Part shown: positions 27,423 through 36,581 of the stretch, one piece after another | How positions within the stretch are numbered: position 1 is the stretch's first letter | Layout: every line of letters starts with the position of its first letter | NCBI RefSeq assembly: GCF_003344965.1 | Contig: NZ_CP031194.1 | Coordinates: 2,170,001 to 2,234,000 of the forward strand | Direction: 5' to 3' | Source: Streptomyces paludis | Lineage (GTDB): Bacteria > Actinomycetota > Actinomycetes > Streptomycetales > Streptomycetaceae | Length of the DNA stretch: 64,000 bases | Notes under the pieces: model-generated | What the model was told of the DNA's origin: nothing | Seen by the model: only the letters and a program-made list of their open reading frames with translations | Databases searched by the model: none | Position numbers and translations under genes: made by a program

Positions 27423-28925
27423 TCACTCACCGTCGGTCGGTGTTCCGGTCTGCGTTCCTGCTGATTCCTTCTTCTTCCGTAGGAAGAAGACCGCGCCGCC
27501 GCCGAGGACGACGAGGGCGATCGCGACGCCCGCGATGACCGGGGTGGCGCTGGAGGAGCCCGTCTCGGCGAGGTCGCCGGAGAGGGCGCCGCCGCCGGTG
27601 CCGGCGCCCGTGACGATGCCCGCGCCTGCCGTGCCGCCCGTGGAGGAGCCGCCGGCCGAGGCCGGGAGGGGCTGCGAGGACGCCTGCTTGGTCTCGGGCT
27701 CGTTCGCGGGCTCCGGGGCGCCGGCGGTCAGGCAGTCCAGTACGCCGGTGAAGGTACGGGAGAAGCCGCCGGTGCCGGTGACGGTGATCTCGTACGCCTC
27801 GTCCTCGACGACCGGGACCGTGACGGTCGTGCTCTCACCGGGCGCGACGGTGTGCTCCGCCCCGGCGAGTTCGAAGGTGAACGGCGCGTCGCCCTGGTTG
27901 GCCGCCGTGACGTCGACGCCGCCCTCGGCGCAGTTCTTCTCGGCGGTGACGGCGGGTATCGCGCCCTCCGCGGCCCAGTTGGCGGTCGCCGTCGCGGAGA
28001 CGGTCGAGTCGCTGGAGCCGGCGAGGATCTGTGTCTGGCTCTTGGTCGCCCCGGCGAAGACGCGGCCGACCGGCACCGAGGTGGTGGCCTCCACGCCGAA
28101 CGCGGCGCTGCCGTCCGCGCTGTCCGTCGGCACGTCGAAGTACAGCTCCGTGCCGTCGACGGCGGTGGTGACCGGGGCGCCGTCCTTGTCGGTGATCCGG
28201 ATACCGCTGGCGGCGGCGTCGGCGGGCGGCGTCACCGTGACGCCCGTGGCGTCCGTACGGACCGTGACGGGCCCGATCGGCTCGCCGGCCCTGCCGGAGA
28301 CCGCGCTGGGCTCCAGGGTGAGGGACGCCTTGGGCTCGGCGGAGTCCTTGGCGCTCTTCTCCAGCCAGTCGGCGAGCTTCCCGGCCGCCGCGTCGGCCGC
28401 GTCGACGTCCGCGCCGTCCGAGTACCGCCAGATGGCCACCTGGGTGCCGGCCGCGGCGGTCTTCTCGGTGAGCGGCCCGCTGCCCGCGCTCTTGGCGAGC
28501 GCCGCGAGGTCGTCGATCCGCGGGTAGGAGTGATCGAGGATCCAGCGGATCCGGCCGGCGTTCTTGTTGGCGCCCAGCGAGGTCTGGTCCCAGGGGGTCT
28601 CCAGGTAGGTGGCCTGGTCCTGTGTCGGGTTGTGGATGTCGACGCAGTACGTCTTGAGTCTGCCCCCGCCGTCGACGGTCATCTCGAACAGCCCGGCGGG
28701 CAGCCGCTGGTCCTCGCCGTTCACACGCAGGACCGCGGTGTCGTAGGTCTTCAGTCCGTCGAGGGTCGCGACGGCACCGCCCCGGTGCCTCGGCGCCTCG
28801 TCGGCCGCGGCGGATCCGGCGCCGGACAGCGAGAGCGCCGCCACCAGACCCGGGACAAGAACCGCGGCGGCGAGCCGGGCGGCGCCACGCATCCGTACGG
28901 ATGACGCGGATATCGAAGAAAACAC
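27423..28925 (-). CDS. thioester-domain, LAETG-anchored surface protein
   Basis: Cell-wall protein with an internal Cys-Gln thioester domain, a module that can bond covalently to surfaces or host molecules. Signal peptide at about 1-41 (cleavage near SAAA-DE). The thioester Cys is in TYCVDIHNP and the Gln in TQVAIWRY (the TQxA motif). Ig-like stalk domains follow. The C terminus has LAETG, a hydrophobic helix and RKKK, a class E sortase signal typical of Streptomyces. The GTG at 28925 has AAGGGG 7 bases upstream. 500 residues. Related proteins act in aerial growth or attachment; which of these applies is unknown. Confidence 0.9.
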   Translation of the reverse strand: MFSSISASSVRMRGAARLAAAVLVPGLVAALSLSGAGSAAADEAPRHRGGAVATLDGLKTYDTAVLRVNGEDQRLPAGLFEMTVDGGGRLKTYCVDIHNPTQDQATYLETPWDQTSLGANKNAGRIRWILDHSYPRIDDLAALAKSAGSGPLTEKTAAAGTQVAIWRYSDGADVDAADAAAGKLADWLEKSAKDSAEPKASLTLEPSAVSGRAGEPIGPVTVRTDATGVTVTPPADAAASGIRITDKDGAPVTTAVDGTELYFDVPTDSADGSAAFGVEATTSVPVGRVFAGATKSQTQILAGSSDSTVSATATANWAAEGAIPAVTAEKNCAEGGVDVTAANQGDAPFTFELAGAEHTVAPGESTTVTVPVVEDEAYEITVTGTGGFSRTFTGVLDCLTAGAPEPANEPETKQASSQPLPASAGGSSTGGTAGAGIVTGAGTGGGALSGDLAETGSSSATPVIAGVAIALVVLGGGAVFFLRKKKESAGTQTGTPTDGE

Positions 28926-28998
28926 AGAATTCCCCTTCGGGCGAGGTCGCTCGCGTGCGAACGCGTGGGGGGTGTGCCTCGCCTGCAGACTCAAGTGC

Positions 28999-29042
28999 CC
29001 CGTGAGTACTCGCGAGTGGCCCGTGAGTACTCGCGAATCCTA
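28999..29042 (-). promoter_or_regulatory. tandem 21-bp operator-like repeat over a TAGGAT -10 box
   Basis: Two adjacent 21-bp units (28999-29019 and 29020-29040) share CCCGTGAGTACTCGCGA; each holds overlapping palindromes GAGTACTC and ACTCGCGAGT (the second is imperfect in the outer copy). On the minus strand the outer unit overlaps TAGGAT (29042-29037), a typical Streptomyces -10 hexamer reading into the surface-protein gene. Spacing of two helical turns suits a dimer-of-dimers regulator. The promoter call is inference. Confidence 0.5.
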
Positions 29043-29170
29043 TGGACGGAAAGAAGCGCGGATCGCCGACCGTATGCCTTGACAACCGTTCCGAATCGGA
29101 ATCGTTATCGATCACCCCGCACACCCATGCAGGAGCCACCTCAATATCGACAAGTCTCCACAACTCCCGC

Positions 29171-29671
29171 TCAGGGAGCGGCTGTCGGGGCCGTGTCACG
29201 GGGTGTCCCGAGCGCCTCACCGAGGGTCCCGCTCCCGGCGATCACCGTCGCCGCCCGGGCCTCCGGCTGGCCCTGTGTCGTACCTCCGTGACCCTCCGTC
29301 AGAACCGGTGCCTTCCAGGTCAGCCGTCTGAACGCGGCGGTCCCCCGGGTCAGATCGTGACCGGCCGCGACCGCGTCGATCTCCGCCGAGGTCCACCGCC
29401 GGCCGTCCTTCTCCTCCTCCCGGACCCGCAGCCGCCCCCGCACCACCAGCGGCTCGCCGACCGCGACCGAGGCCGCCAGATTCGCCCCCAGCGCCCGCCG
29501 CGCCCACACCGTGTAGAAGCTCGTCGGGCCGTCGACCCAGCCGCCACCGCGCCGGTCCCAGCGGCGCGCCGGCACCGCGAATCGGAATCGCGCCACTCCG
29601 CCCGCCGCCGACTCCCGGAATTCCACCCCTGTAGCGACATTCCCCACCACCGTCACCATGGTGTCGTTCAT
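29171..29671 (-). CDS. ssbB: single-stranded DNA-binding protein SsbB
   Basis: OB-fold SSB paralogue. In S. coelicolor SsbB acts in chromosome segregation during sporulation. The N terminus MNDTMVTVVGNVATGVEFRE and the segments TSFYTVWARRALGANLA and GHDLTRGTAAFRR match SsbB closely. It lacks the acidic partner-binding tip of SsbA, ending instead in a Pro/Ala-rich tail. The ATG at 29671 follows GGGAGG. It lies downstream of dynA-dynB in the same orientation across a 180-base gap containing DnaA-box-like sites. 166 residues. Confidence 0.88.
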   Translation of the reverse strand: MNDTMVTVVGNVATGVEFRESAAGGVARFRFAVPARRWDRRGGGWVDGPTSFYTVWARRALGANLAASVAVGEPLVVRGRLRVREEEKDGRRWTSAEIDAVAAGHDLTRGTAAFRRLTWKAPVLTEGHGGTTQGQPEARAATVIAGSGTLGEALGTPRDTAPTAAP

Positions 29672-29746
29672 TTCCGTGCCTCCCGTCCCACCGCATTGGC
29701 CGATCCCCGACCATGCTGGACCGGACGGAAAGAATGTGCCGGCGCC

Positions 29747-29773
29747 TGTGGATTTCCCGCCGGTTGTGGATAT
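29747..29773. promoter_or_regulatory. pair of DnaA-box-like 9-mers upstream of ssbB
   Basis: On the minus strand the sites read AAATCCACA (29755-29747) and ATATCCACA (29773-29765), 18 bp apart. They match the TTATCCACA/TTGTCCACA DnaA-box consensus at seven and eight of nine positions. Both lie 76-102 bases upstream of the ssbB start. Confidence 0.4.
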
Positions 29774-29816
29774 CCCGCTCACCCGATCGCGCGCGACGCC
29801 GTTACGTACGGCACCG

Positions 29817-29875
29817 TCACGTACGGGACACCATCACGTACCGGACACCATCACGTACGGGACACCGTCACGTAC
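29817..29875. repeat. 17-bp tandem repeat at the dynB 3' end
   Basis: Three complete units of TCACGTACGGGACACCA (29817-29833, 29834-29850, 29851-29867, with one or two substitutions) plus a partial fourth, and a degenerate copy just before 29817. The dynB stop codon lies at the start of the third unit. Confidence 0.7.
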
Positions 29876-31779
29876 TGCTCGCGCACCTCCCGGTAGCGCA
29901 TCAGCTCCGCCGAGATCGGATCCAGCACCCGCGCCCGGCCGCAGCCCGCCGCCGCCTCGCGCAGCCGGCGCTCGGCGTCCTGCCCGTACCGCCGCGCGGG
30001 CCCCCGGGCGGCGGCCCCGCAGGCCCACTCCACGAACGGACCGCCCACGATCCCCGCCACCATCACCAGCACCGGCGGCAGCAGCCGCGGCTCCACCACA
30101 CCCACGATCTGGCCCACCAGCCACAGCGCGCCGAAGATCTGGAGGAGCGTCATGGACGCCTGCGCCAGTACGGCCGCGGGCCACCAGGCCGGGCGCGGCG
30201 GCCGGCCGCTGGGCGCCGCCGCCACCGCGAGCTCGTCGAGCGCCTCGGGCAGCCCCGCCGCGCCCTTCACGGCGGCCTCGCGCACGGAGTGCGCCCACGG
30301 CGCGGGCAGCCCGGCAGACGCCTCCTCCACCACCGTCCGTACGGCCTGCTCGACGCGCTGGCGCGCCGTCAGCTCCTCCTCGACGACGGCCGGGAGCCGC
30401 GGCGGCTCGCAGCCGGGGACGCGCTTGCTCTCGTACCAGCGCCACAGCCGCAGCCACGGCGTCCCGCACGCGCGCCCGGCGTTCCTGCGCCACTCGCGCT
30501 CCGCCGCCTCACCGGCGGCCACCGCGCCGACCGCCCAGGCCAGCCGGTCCGCGAAGCGGTCACGCGCGCGTTCGCCGAGTCCGGCGCGCCCCTCGGCGAC
30601 ATACGCGGACCGCAGCCGCCGGGCCGCTCCGTCCACATCGGCCGAGAGCCGCCGGGCCGCCGCGTCGCGGCCCTGTACGAAGCGGCCGAGCAGTTCGCGC
30701 AGCTCGCCCACGCCCTGGCCGGTGAGCGCGGAGAGCCCCAGGACCGTGGCGCCGGGCTCACCGTGTTCGCCGAGGGCCATCCCGTCGTCGTCCAGCAGCC
30801 GGCGCAGATCGTCCAGCACCAGGTCGGCGGCCTCGCCGGGCAGCCGGTCGATCTGGTTGAGCACGACGAACGTGACCTCCGCGTGCCCGGCCAGCGGGCG
30901 CAGATAGCGCTCGTGCAGCGCGGCGTCCGCGTACTTCTCCGGGTCGACGACCCAGATGACGGCGTCCACCAGCGCGAGCACCCGGTCCACCTGCTCGCGG
31001 TGGCGGACGACTGCCGAGTCGTGGTCGGGGAGGTCCACCAGGACGAGCCCCGCCAGCTCCTCGTCGCCGTCCCCGCCCGCCAGCGGCCGGCGCCGCAGCC
31101 GCCCGGGGATCGCGAGCCGGTCGAGCAGTCCGGCCGCGCCGTCCGACCACATGCAGGCGATGGGGGCGGAGGTGGTGGGCCGGCGCAGGCCCGTCTCCGA
31201 GATCGGCACCTCGGCGAGGGCGTTGAAGAGCGTGGACTTGCCGCTGCCCGTCGCGCCCGCGATGGCGACGACGGTGTGCCGCGCGGAGAGCCGCTGCCGG
31301 GCGGACGCCTCGTCCAGCACCCGTCCCGCCTCGGCGAGCACGGCGGCGTCGACGCGGGTACGGGAGAGCCCCACCAGCTCGCCGAGCGCGTCGAGCCGGA
31401 TCCGCAGCCGGCCTCCGTACGCGCCGCCGATGGGGGTGTGCGCGCCGCTCTCCCCGTCGGGGACGTCCGCCGGGGCGGCGGCCGGCCCCTCCAGGGTCTC
31501 CAGGGCCTCCAGGGCGTCCAAGGTCGCCAGGGCGGCCTTCTCGGCGGCCTTGTCGGTGGCGCGGCGGGCGATGAAGCCGTCGTCCCAGCCGTCGGGCCGC
31601 TTGGCCGCGCCGGCCGCCTCCGCGCCCTTGACGGCCCCAGCGGCTCCAGCAGCTCCAGCAGCTCCAGCGGCTTTAACTGCTTCAGCGGCTTCAGGAGCTT
31701 CAAGGGCTTCGGTTTCAGCGGTTTCAGCGGTTTCAGCGGCGTCGGTCGGCGATTCAGCCGTATCGGCCATCTCGGTCAC
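29851..31779 (-). CDS. dynB: dynamin-like GTPase DynB
   Basis: Second gene of a pair of dynamin-like membrane GTPases which in Streptomyces stabilise FtsZ rings during sporulation septation. The P loop is [10 protein letters not shown]3 is VDLPDHDS and NQID is the base-specificity motif. Two hydrophobic helices near residues 540-590 ([16 protein letters not shown] and [11 protein letters not shown]) give membrane anchoring. The first 60 residues are an Ala/Glu repeat region coded by a tandem-repeat-like tract (31625-31745). The GTG at 31779 overlaps the dynA stop (GTGA), behind GGAGAG. The assignment rests on domains, pairing and the ssbB neighbour. 642 residues. Confidence 0.8.
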   Translation of the reverse strand: MTEMADTAESPTDAAETAETAETEALEAPEAAEAVKAAGAAGAAGAAGAVKGAEAAGAAKRPDGWDDGFIARRATDKAAEKAALATLDALEALETLEGPAAAPADVPDGESGAHTPIGGAYGGRLRIRLDALGELVGLSRTRVDAAVLAEAGRVLDEASARQRLSARHTVVAIAGATGSGKSTLFNALAEVPISETGLRRPTTSAPIACMWSDGAAGLLDRLAIPGRLRRRPLAGGDGDEELAGLVLVDLPDHDSAVVRHREQVDRVLALVDAVIWVVDPEKYADAALHERYLRPLAGHAEVTFVVLNQIDRLPGEAADLVLDDLRRLLDDDGMALGEHGEPGATVLGLSALTGQGVGELRELLGRFVQGRDAAARRLSADVDGAARRLRSAYVAEGRAGLGERARDRFADRLAWAVGAVAAGEAAEREWRRNAGRACGTPWLRLWRWYESKRVPGCEPPRLPAVVEEELTARQRVEQAVRTVVEEASAGLPAPWAHSVREAAVKGAAGLPEALDELAVAAAPSGRPPRPAWWPAAVLAQASMTLLQIFGALWLVGQIVGVVEPRLLPPVLVMVAGIVGGPFVEWACGAAARGPARRYGQDAERRLREAAAGCGRARVLDPISAELMRYREVREQYVTVSRT

Positions 31780-33455
31780 CTCTCCTTCTGCAACAGGGAC
31801 AGCGCCGCGATCAACTCGGCCTGCGGTTCCGGGCTCACCTCAAGGGCGTCCAGGGGAGCCAGGCGCCGGTCGCGCTCCCCGTGCAGGACGCGGTCGATGT
31901 ATGTCGTCACCAGCTCGCCGCCCCGGTCGCGCAGCCGCAGCGCGCTCTGCGCCCCGACCCGCTCCGCGAGCCGCTCGCCCGCCTCGCGCGCCCGCCGGCC
32001 GCCGAGCAGGGCAGCGGCGAGCAGCGCGGCCACCGTCTCGGCGTCGGGGGCGGCGCCGCGTTCGAGCTGCCGGACCTCCTCCTCGGCCAGCTCCTCCAGG
32101 ACACGGCGCCAGCGGCGTACGGCCATCCCGACCCGCTCCGCCGCCTCCCCGTCCGGAGCCGGTACGGGCAGCGCCCCGGCGGCCGGTTCGCGCCGCCACG
32201 CCTCCTCGACCCGCTCGTCGGCGGCGGCCACCGCGCACTGGAGCAGCGCGCCGAAGCTCTCCGCCAGCGAGTCGAGCAGCTCGCGCGCGGTGCTGTCCCG
32301 GGGGTGGCCGCGCCATCTGGTCCGCGCGTCCCCGGCGAGCACCGCGCCGCGCCGGAGCTGGCCGCGTACCCGCTCGCCCTCGGCCGTGTACGCGTCCTCC
32401 ACCGCGCCGGTCAGCCGTACGGCGGCGGCGTACTGGGCGGCGACCGCGCCGGCCAGTTCCGGCATCCGTACGTTCAGCGAGTCGACCACCCCCGCCGCCG
32501 TGCGCACCAGGGCCTGCTGACGGGCCGCCGGATCCCGTACCCGGTGGGCGAGCCAGGCGAGCAGCGGCGCGATGGCGGTGGTGGGCAGCAGCCCGCGCCC
32601 GGCGCCCGCCGATTCGGGCAGCTCGGGGATGGTGAAGCGGGGTACGTCGCCGAGTCCGGCCCGGGTGAGCAGCGCCGCGTACTGCCGCGAGACCTCTTCG
32701 AGCACCTGGTGGGGCACCCGGTCGAGGACGGTCACCAGGGACGCGTCGTACTCCTTGGCGGTACGGAGCAGATGCCACGGCACGGCGTCGGCGTAGCGCG
32801 AGGCGGTCGTGACCATCACCCATACGTCCGCCGCGCAGATCAACTCGGCGGCGAGCAGCCGGTTGTCCACGACGAGCGAGTCGATGTCCGGCGCGTCGAG
32901 GAGCGCGAGGCCCCGGGGCAGGGTCGCGGCGGTCTCGATCCGGAGGGTGTTCCGCTCCGGCGGCGCCCCCTCGCCGCCCGCCTCCTCGTCGTCGGCCTCG
33001 TCGTCGTCCGCGCCGTAGCCGGCCCCGCCGTAGCCGCCCGTACCGCGGTCGACGGCCCCGCGGTCCTCCTCCTGGTGCGGCAGCCAGACGCGGGTGAGGT
33101 CCGGCAGGACGCGCATGCCGGCGAACCAGTGGTGGTCGTCGGGGTGGCAGACCAGTACCGGGGTGCGGGTGGTGGGGCGCAGCACCCCCGCCTCACTGAC
33201 CCGCCGTCCCACAAGGGAGTTGACCAGCGTGGACTTACCGGCGCCGGTGGAACCGCCCACCACGACGAGCAGCGGTGCCTCGGGGTCGCGGAGCCGGGGC
33301 AGCAGATAGTCGTCCAGCTGCGCCAGCAGTTCGGCCCGGGTCTGCCGGGCCCGCGGCGCACCCGCGAGCGGCAGGGGAAGACGCACGGCGGCGACACGGT
33401 CGCGCAGTGCGGAGAGTGCGTCGATCAGCTGGGGCCGTACATCCAAGGTCACCAC
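31776..33455 (-). CDS. dynA: dynamin-like GTPase DynA
   Basis: First gene of the dynAB pair. The P loop is [10 protein letters not shown], the switch region contains [10 protein letters not shown], and G3 is LLDAPDIDS. An acidic Gly/Asp/Glu-rich insert (about residues 135-165) interrupts the GTPase domain. The rest is helical, with the coiled and hydrophobic stretches expected of a bacterial dynamin stalk. The start is one of two adjacent GTG codons (33455 or 33452) without a clear ribosome site. Coupled to dynB by a 4-base overlap. 559 residues. Confidence 0.78.
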   Translation of the reverse strand: MVTLDVRPQLIDALSALRDRVAAVRLPLPLAGAPRARQTRAELLAQLDDYLLPRLRDPEAPLLVVVGGSTGAGKSTLVNSLVGRRVSEAGVLRPTTRTPVLVCHPDDHHWFAGMRVLPDLTRVWLPHQEEDRGAVDRGTGGYGGAGYGADDDEADDEEAGGEGAPPERNTLRIETAATLPRGLALLDAPDIDSLVVDNRLLAAELICAADVWVMVTTASRYADAVPWHLLRTAKEYDASLVTVLDRVPHQVLEEVSRQYAALLTRAGLGDVPRFTIPELPESAGAGRGLLPTTAIAPLLAWLAHRVRDPAARQQALVRTAAGVVDSLNVRMPELAGAVAAQYAAAVRLTGAVEDAYTAEGERVRGQLRRGAVLAGDARTRWRGHPRDSTARELLDSLAESFGALLQCAVAAADERVEEAWRREPAAGALPVPAPDGEAAERVGMAVRRWRRVLEELAEEEVRQLERGAAPDAETVAALLAAALLGGRRAREAGERLAERVGAQSALRLRDRGGELVTTYIDRVLHGERDRRLAPLDALEVSPEPQAELIAALSLLQKER

Positions 33456-33765
33456 ATGCGAAGAATGCCCAATTTTGGCGCCTTTTTGAAGCGTATAGCC
33501 CTCTCTGCGCGCCGGTCACGCTTCGGGACAGACGGGACGAGTGGGGCGCAGGCATAACGAGTGCACAACACCCGGGGCGTGCGAGGCGAAAAGCGATGCG
33601 CAATCCGCACCTACCTGCGACTATCGGTTCGCTTCACTGAACCTCCACAACGTGCCACGCACGCGAAGCAGCCGGGGCAGGGTGATCGGAGCCCTATCCT
33701 TGACCCGGCAAAGGTCACGGAGTCCAGCGTCGCGCTCCGCGCCACCGAGGTCGTCACACACACCG
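33456..33765. other. dynAB upstream region and tRNA promoter region, no gene
   Basis: No coding signal. It starts with an AT-richer patch (ATTTTGGCGCCTTTTTGAAG at about 33472), suitable for the dynAB promoter on the minus strand. TTGACC at 33700-33705 could be the -35 element of the tRNA gene. Confidence 0.5.
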
Positions 33766-33838
33766 GCCCCCGTAGCTCAGTGGATAGAGCAGGTGCCTTC
33801 TAAGCACTTGGCCGCAGGTTCGAGTCCTGCCGGGGGCG
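33766..33838 (+). tRNA. tRNA-Arg (anticodon UCU)
   Basis: 73-nt cloverleaf: acceptor GCCCCCG pairs with CGGGGGC, D arm GCTC/GAGC, anticodon stem GGTGC/GCACT with loop CTTCTAA (TCT at 33799-33801), T arm GCAGG/CCTGC with TTCGAGT, discriminator G. The 3' CCA is not encoded. It decodes AGA, a rare codon in such GC-rich genomes. Confidence 0.95.
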
Positions 33839-33859
33839 CTTTTCTACGCGCGTGCACGG

Positions 33860-33878
33860 GCCCTCCCGAAGGGAGGGC
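33860..33878 (+). terminator. hairpin after tRNA-Arg
   Basis: Perfect 8-bp stem GCCCTCCC/GGGAGGGC with a GAA loop, 21 bases after the tRNA. Confidence 0.6.
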
Positions 33879-34325
33879 GACTGTCACAGGTCACGGACCT
33901 TAGCGCGCCGGACGTAGCGATCGCGTAAGCACCCGCCCGGCCGCGCACCCATCTCCGCCATGGGGCCCGCCGCCGGCCGGCCGCCGGACCCGCCACCGGT
34001 CCGCCCGGCACCCGTACGACAACATGATCGGTCATGCCTCGGAGCGGTACGGGCACGGGGGACGACCGTGACGAGGCAGGCATTTGAGCAGCGTGAGCAC
34101 TCGTGCGACGATGTGAGCGGATAGCTAACGAACTTATGAGCACTGATTAGTTTCCGGGCACACTGTTGACCGACCGGGCACCAAAAGGCGTCCGACGCCG
34201 CGCCTACGGGCGAAGAAGCCACCGGGAAACGGGCCAGGCGGGTTGACATCCGCACCGGCACACAGGAGCCCCCTCCCCGGGGCGTCGCGTTACATGTTCA
34301 CGTCTCACCCCGGAAAGGGGGGTTG
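33879..34325. other. long non-coding stretch after the tRNA gene
   Basis: About 450 bases with no confident gene. It includes an AT-richer patch (34110-34160, around GGATAGCTAACGAACTTATG) that could hold promoters. Reading frames on both strands lack Streptomyces codon bias or ribosome sites. Confidence 0.5.
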
Positions 34326-34433
34326 GTGGGCAACAAACCACGAGGCCGGGAAGCCGGAGATCAAGGCCCAGGAGATATCAAATCTCCGCCGAAGCCAGAA
34401 AACCCGAGCAAGCCGACCAAACCGCCCAAATAG
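34326..34433 (+). CDS. candidate 35-residue Lys/Pro-rich small protein
   Basis: Short ORF starting GTG at 34326 behind a strong GGAAAGGGGGG ribosome site. The product is very hydrophilic: it opens GNKPRGREAGDQGPGD and ends KPENPSKPTKPPK, with 9 Pro and 8 Lys or Arg among the last 20 or so residues. It has no signal peptide or membrane helix. It resembles the short hydrophilic proteins often annotated in Streptomyces only in composition. It precedes the HTH-HAD gene by about 310 bases of AT-richer DNA. Whether it is expressed cannot be told. Confidence 0.4.
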   Translation: MGNKPRGREAGDQGPGDIKSPPKPENPSKPTKPPK

Positions 34434-34745
34434 GCACGAACATGCTGGAAAAACAGCTGTTCCCGCCCACCCCGTTATCCCCCCGTCCAGCCAGGCCACA
34501 GGGATACCGGAACCCAACCCCACAGAGCGAGCACCGTGCCGGATTGGCCTCCGGCCCGGTGTTGCTCAGTGGGACATTCAACTATCCACCTCTCAAGGGC
34601 GGTTGAGCATACGACTCCGCCCCTTAAATCGAGATGTGCTCGACTTTCCGAGGGACTCGCGGGCTCCGCACGGCACCTTCCGTACGTCCGCGTGCCCCTA
34701 AAACGGACCATGGCGATCGGGGGAGCGATGCCAAGGGGCTTGGCG

Positions 34746-36569
34746 GTGAATTTTTCCGGCCGGAAACTCGCCCGCGCACGCACGGCCAACGGTCCCGGAG
34801 ACCGGGGCTTGAGCACCGCGGAACTCGCGCGCCGGGTGGGGACCAGCAGCGAGCAGATCGACGCGTACGAACAGGGCCGCGTACGTCCGGAGCCCGGGCG
34901 CATCCGCGCGCTGGCGGACGCGCTCGGCGTCGATCCGCTGGAGCTGTCCGATCTCGACGACAGAAGCAGGTGGCCCCTCGCCGAGTTACGCCGGGCCAAG
35001 GGGCTGCGCGCGAGCGACGTCGGCGCCACGCTCGGCATGTCGTCCAGGAGCTACCGCCGGATGGAGAACGAGGGCATCATCCCCGCCCGGGATCCCGGAC
35101 TCCCGGCCCGCGTGGCGGCGGCGCTGGACATCTCCGTCGCCGATCTGGAGCATCACCTGCGCAGAGCGCCGGGTCTGGCCACACGGCTCCAAGGCGCCCG
35201 AGAACCCCTCCGGAGCCTGGTCGAGGAGTATGTGCGCCCCGGATGTCCCGACCTTCCCGGGCAGGACGACCGCGCCGTGCGCGCCCTCGCGGTCGTCCAT
35301 CACCGGCCGGCCGGGACCGTGGCACGTGTCATCGGCCATGAACTCGTCCGGATCCGGGCGATGCGCCGGCGGCTGGCCGGTTTCCGCGCGAGCGCCGACT
35401 TCGGTTCCTCCGCCGACGAGCAGACGGCCGGCCGCGGCGCGGCGGAGGCGGAGGAGCGGCGCATCGAACGGATCGTCACCGCACTGCCGCACCGCATGGA
35501 CGCCTTCTTCCGCTGCGCACTGCCCGGCGAACTCTGGTTCACGCTCGCGCTGCTGGACCGGCTTCCCCCCTCGCGGCCGTGGCTGCCCGCCGAGCACCTC
35601 CCTTCGACGAGAGACCAGCCGGGGGACCAGCCGGAGGACCAGCCGTACGACATGCCGGCCCATCTCGTGTCGAGGCGTACGGCCCCGGACAACCGGGACG
35701 CGCTTGAGTTCCGTATCTCCGAGGAGGGCGCCAAGCACTGCGCCCTGTACCGCCCTTGGTACGACGCCGTGTATCCGGAGGCACGGCCCTATCTCCGCGT
35801 GCGCGAGGCGGAGGTGGCCGGGCACACGCGCGGCACCGACCTCGAAGACCTCTTCGCGGACGCGGACGCGCTGCTGCTGAGCTTCGACGGCTTGCTCTGC
35901 CGGGTTTTCGGGCGGAATCCCGGGCCCGTATCACAGCATCTGATCCAGTTCGCCCGGTCCCGGCAGCTCTCCCTGGAGCACCAGATCCCCAGCGATCCGG
36001 TGAAACTCCTGCGGATCCTGGGGCGTCAGGGATCCTCCGATCCGATCCGCCATCTCGACCGGTTACTCGCCGGATACGAGACGGAGGCCGCGAGGAGCGC
36101 GGAACCCCTGCCCGGAATAAGCCAGTTGCTGCATACCCTCGTGGCGGGCAACTGGCGGCTGGCGGTGGTCACCGACCATGCCTCGACCGCCGTCGAAGCC
36201 TTCCTGGAGCGGCTCGACCCCCTGCTCGGGTCGCATATCGCGGTGTTCGGCAGGCCGGGCGATCCCCGCCTGATGAAGCCCCACCCCCACGGACTGACAC
36301 TGGCCGCGGAAGCGTTGCGAAGCGACCGCTCCAAGGTGGTGCTCCTGGGCGAGTCGGTCGCGGACGCGCAGGCCGCCCAGTCGGCCGGGATCCCGTTCGT
36401 GGGGGTGGCCGCCACCTCGCGCCAGGCCCGGATGCTGCGGGAGGCCGGCGCGACCCGTACGGTCAGTACCGTACGCATCCTCGCCGCGGCTGCCCGGCAC
36501 ACCGTACGGACATCCGCCGCGTCCACCACGGACACCGCGGACACCGCCCCGGCCGATCAGGCACCCTGA
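34746..36569 (+). CDS. double HTH regulator fused to a degenerate HAD phosphatase domain
   Basis: Two XRE-like helix-turn-helix domains (about 8-57, with STAELARRVGTSSEQIDAYE, and about 65-115, with RASDVGATLGMSSRSYRRME), a helical middle region, and a C-terminal HAD-fold domain (about 370-580). In HAD motif I the nucleophile Asp is replaced by S379 (LLSFDGLL); motif IV reads GESVAD instead of GDS/GDD, while motif II (VVTDHAS) and motif III Lys (MKPHPHG) remain. It is therefore probably a ligand-sensing rather than catalytic domain. The GTG at 34746 has AAGGGG 7 bases upstream; in-frame ATGs at 34710 and 34728 are alternatives. 607 residues from this start. Confidence 0.8.
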   Translation: MNFSGRKLARARTANGPGDRGLSTAELARRVGTSSEQIDAYEQGRVRPEPGRIRALADALGVDPLELSDLDDRSRWPLAELRRAKGLRASDVGATLGMSSRSYRRMENEGIIPARDPGLPARVAAALDISVADLEHHLRRAPGLATRLQGAREPLRSLVEEYVRPGCPDLPGQDDRAVRALAVVHHRPAGTVARVIGHELVRIRAMRRRLAGFRASADFGSSADEQTAGRGAAEAEERRIERIVTALPHRMDAFFRCALPGELWFTLALLDRLPPSRPWLPAEHLPSTRDQPGDQPEDQPYDMPAHLVSRRTAPDNRDALEFRISEEGAKHCALYRPWYDAVYPEARPYLRVREAEVAGHTRGTDLEDLFADADALLLSFDGLLCRVFGRNPGPVSQHLIQFARSRQLSLEHQIPSDPVKLLRILGRQGSSDPIRHLDRLLAGYETEAARSAEPLPGISQLLHTLVAGNWRLAVVTDHASTAVEAFLERLDPLLGSHIAVFGRPGDPRLMKPHPHGLTLAAEALRSDRSKVVLLGESVADAQAAQSAGIPFVGVAATSRQARMLREAGATRTVSTVRILAAAARHTVRTSAASTTDTADTAPADQAP

Positions 36570-36581
36570 CCGGCGGCGCCG

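Noticed and set aside
29079..29110. TTGACA with a TTCCGAATCGGAA dyad as a plus-strand promoter
   Set aside because: No plus-strand gene follows; the dyad may be regulatory, but I could not assign a target.
29800..29880. CRISPR-like array
   Set aside because: The 17-bp units are contiguous without spacers; a simple tandem repeat, and no cas genes are present.
33766..33838. tRNA-Arg as an integration site for an element to its right
   Set aside because: No duplicate of the tRNA 3' end and no integrase were found in the following 10 kb.
33884..34261. 125-codon minus-strand frame after tRNA-Arg
   Set aside because: Scattered Cys and Arg without domain pattern and no start context.
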